Positions 5,926 to 6,726 of a stretch of 6,726 nt of DNA are shown piece by piece. The notes beneath the pieces are model-generated. The model was given only the letters and a program-made list of their open reading frames with translations, ran no database searches and was not told the DNA's origin. The stretch's first letter is position 1; the number at the start of each line of letters is the position of its first letter. The DNA is from Acidobacteriota bacterium (GTDB taxonomy: Bacteria > Acidobacteriota > Vicinamibacteria > Vicinamibacterales > UBA2999). The stretch is from positions 1 through 6,726 of the forward strand of contig JACCSI010000670.1 of the NCBI GenBank assembly GCA_013813075.1, written 5' to 3'. The translations under genes and the position numbers were made by a program.

Positions 5926-6726
5926 CTACAGGATTTCCCGTCTTTGGCGCAACCACAGAAACAGTCCGGGAACGTTGCCGGCCAGGCCGGTCAGCACGAT
6001 CAGCGTCGACAAGGCAAACGACCGCTCGTCGGCGACCCCCATCGGCCGTAACAGCCACACGATGACGCCCTGCGGCAAGCCGAAGCCGCTGATCGACACC
6101 GGCAGCAGGAGCATGAGCAATCCGATGGGCATAAAGACCAGGTAATAGCCGAGAGGCACCGCAAGACCGAGCCCCAGGCCCAGCAGGTAGGCCTGCGCCA
6201 CGCGCAGGAGTTGAACGACGATCGACCACGCCATTACGTGTAGCACGGCGGCTGGACGGTCCCGGTAGCGGCTGACCGCATCGCCAACCGCCAGGACGCG
6301 ACGGCCGACGACGGTCCCGTGCAAGGACAATGGGAGAACCACCCGGACGAGGCGGTCGGTCCAAAACGCGGCGACGCAGGCCGTCGCCAGTAAGGTAATG
6401 GCCACTGGCGCCCGCCAGTCCGTCGCGGCGTGCGGCGACCACACCAGGAATCCCACCACGCCGAGGGCAAGCAGCGCCAATACTCCAAGCACGCGGTCGA
6501 CAGCCACCGAGGCCAGGGCTTCGCTGCCGGTCGAGGCCACGCGCGTCAATCCATAGGCGCGCGCCGCGTCACCGCCGACGCCGGCGGGCAGAAAGCTGCC
6601 GACAAACGAGCTCACCAGGAAAAGTCTGGCCGCGGCCGCAGTGCTGATGGCGACCTCACTCGCACGCAGGAGCAGAAGCCAGCGCAGGATCATCACTGCG
6701 CGGTCGACGGCGACCAGCAGCAGCAC
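5926..6726 (-). CDS. Flippase-like membrane protein, lysylphosphatidylglycerol synthase TM / AglD family (5' truncated)
   Basis: The frame is open from the right window edge to a TAG at 5926-5928, giving 266 visible codons; numbering here is from the edge. FLPAGVGGDAARAY (45-58) is the family's characteristic glycine-aspartate motif. SVAVDRVLG (73-81) is the following Asp-Arg motif, and LPVSISGFGLPQG (208-220) is the late Pro-x-Ser/Gly motif. About six to seven hydrophobic segments are visible, roughly at 12-20, 34-50, 80-96, 108-121, 163-187, 190-212 and 240-258. Family members usually have more residues before the GGD motif, so some 30-50 are probably missing and the GTG at the edge is not a credible start. 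The family includes MprF N-terminal domains (lipid flipping) and AglD-like proteins found near glycosylation genes. Lipid or glycolipid translocation is a family-based inference. It ends 14 nt before the radical SAM gene and looks like an upstream member of the same operon. Confidence 0.85.
   Translation of the reverse strand: MLLLVAVDRAVMILRWLLLLRASEVAISTAAAARLFLVSSFVGSFLPAGVGGDAARAYGLTRVASTGSEALASVAVDRVLGVLALLALGVVGFLVWSPHAATDWRAPVAITLLATACVAAFWTDRLVRVVLPLSLHGTVVGRRVLAVGDAVSRYRDRPAAVLHVMAWSIVVQLLRVAQAYLLGLGLGLAVPLGYYLVFMPIGLLMLLLPVSISGFGLPQGVIVWLLRPMGVADERSFALSTLIVLTGLAGNVPGLFLWLRQRREIL

Overview
The window is GC-rich bacterial chromosomal sequence that is almost entirely coding. It holds one gene fragment on the + strand (1-330) and six genes on the - strand (6726 down to 364). 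The overall style suggests a GC-rich environmental bacterium: tightly packed genes, large GT-C-like membrane proteins whose loops begin with phrases such as WSLWIVAWV, and a small radical SAM gene inside a surface-sugar cluster. Acidobacteriota (Vicinamibacteria-like) is my best guess, but it rests on remembered family resemblance and no marker gene is present. I see no tRNA, rRNA, CRISPR array, insertion sequence or phage gene.

Layout in the direction of transcription of the - strand genes: (1) a flippase-like membrane protein of the lysylphosphatidylglycerol-synthase TM / AglD family, cut by the right window edge (6726-5926); (2) after a 14-nt gap, a radical SAM enzyme with a SPASM/twitch-like C-terminal cysteine set (5911-4757); (3) overlapping its end, a soluble family 2 glycosyltransferase of the dolichol-phosphate-mannose-synthase type (4788-4006); (4) overlapping by 8 nt, a sugar-1-phosphate nucleotidyltransferase with a GTG start and a short left-handed beta-helix tail (4013-3042); (5) overlapping by exactly 4 nt (ATGA), a GalE-like NDP-sugar epimerase (3045-2122); (6) after a 60-nt gap, a 565-residue polytopic membrane protein that looks like a GT-C type glycosyltransferase (2061-364). 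A convergent + strand gene, of which only the last 109 codons are visible, ends 33 nt from gene 6.

Read together, genes 3 to 6 can make a short pathway. Gene 4 activates a sugar as an NDP-sugar and gene 5 epimerises it. Gene 3 transfers a sugar, possibly to polyprenyl phosphate, and gene 6 could use the lipid-linked sugar on the outer face of the membrane. Gene 1 is a membrane protein of a family often found with such lipid or glycan pathways. The radical SAM enzyme is the part without an obvious job and is the most interesting item here. The tight overlaps argue for one operon whose promoter lies beyond the right edge. None of the substrates can be read from the sequence.
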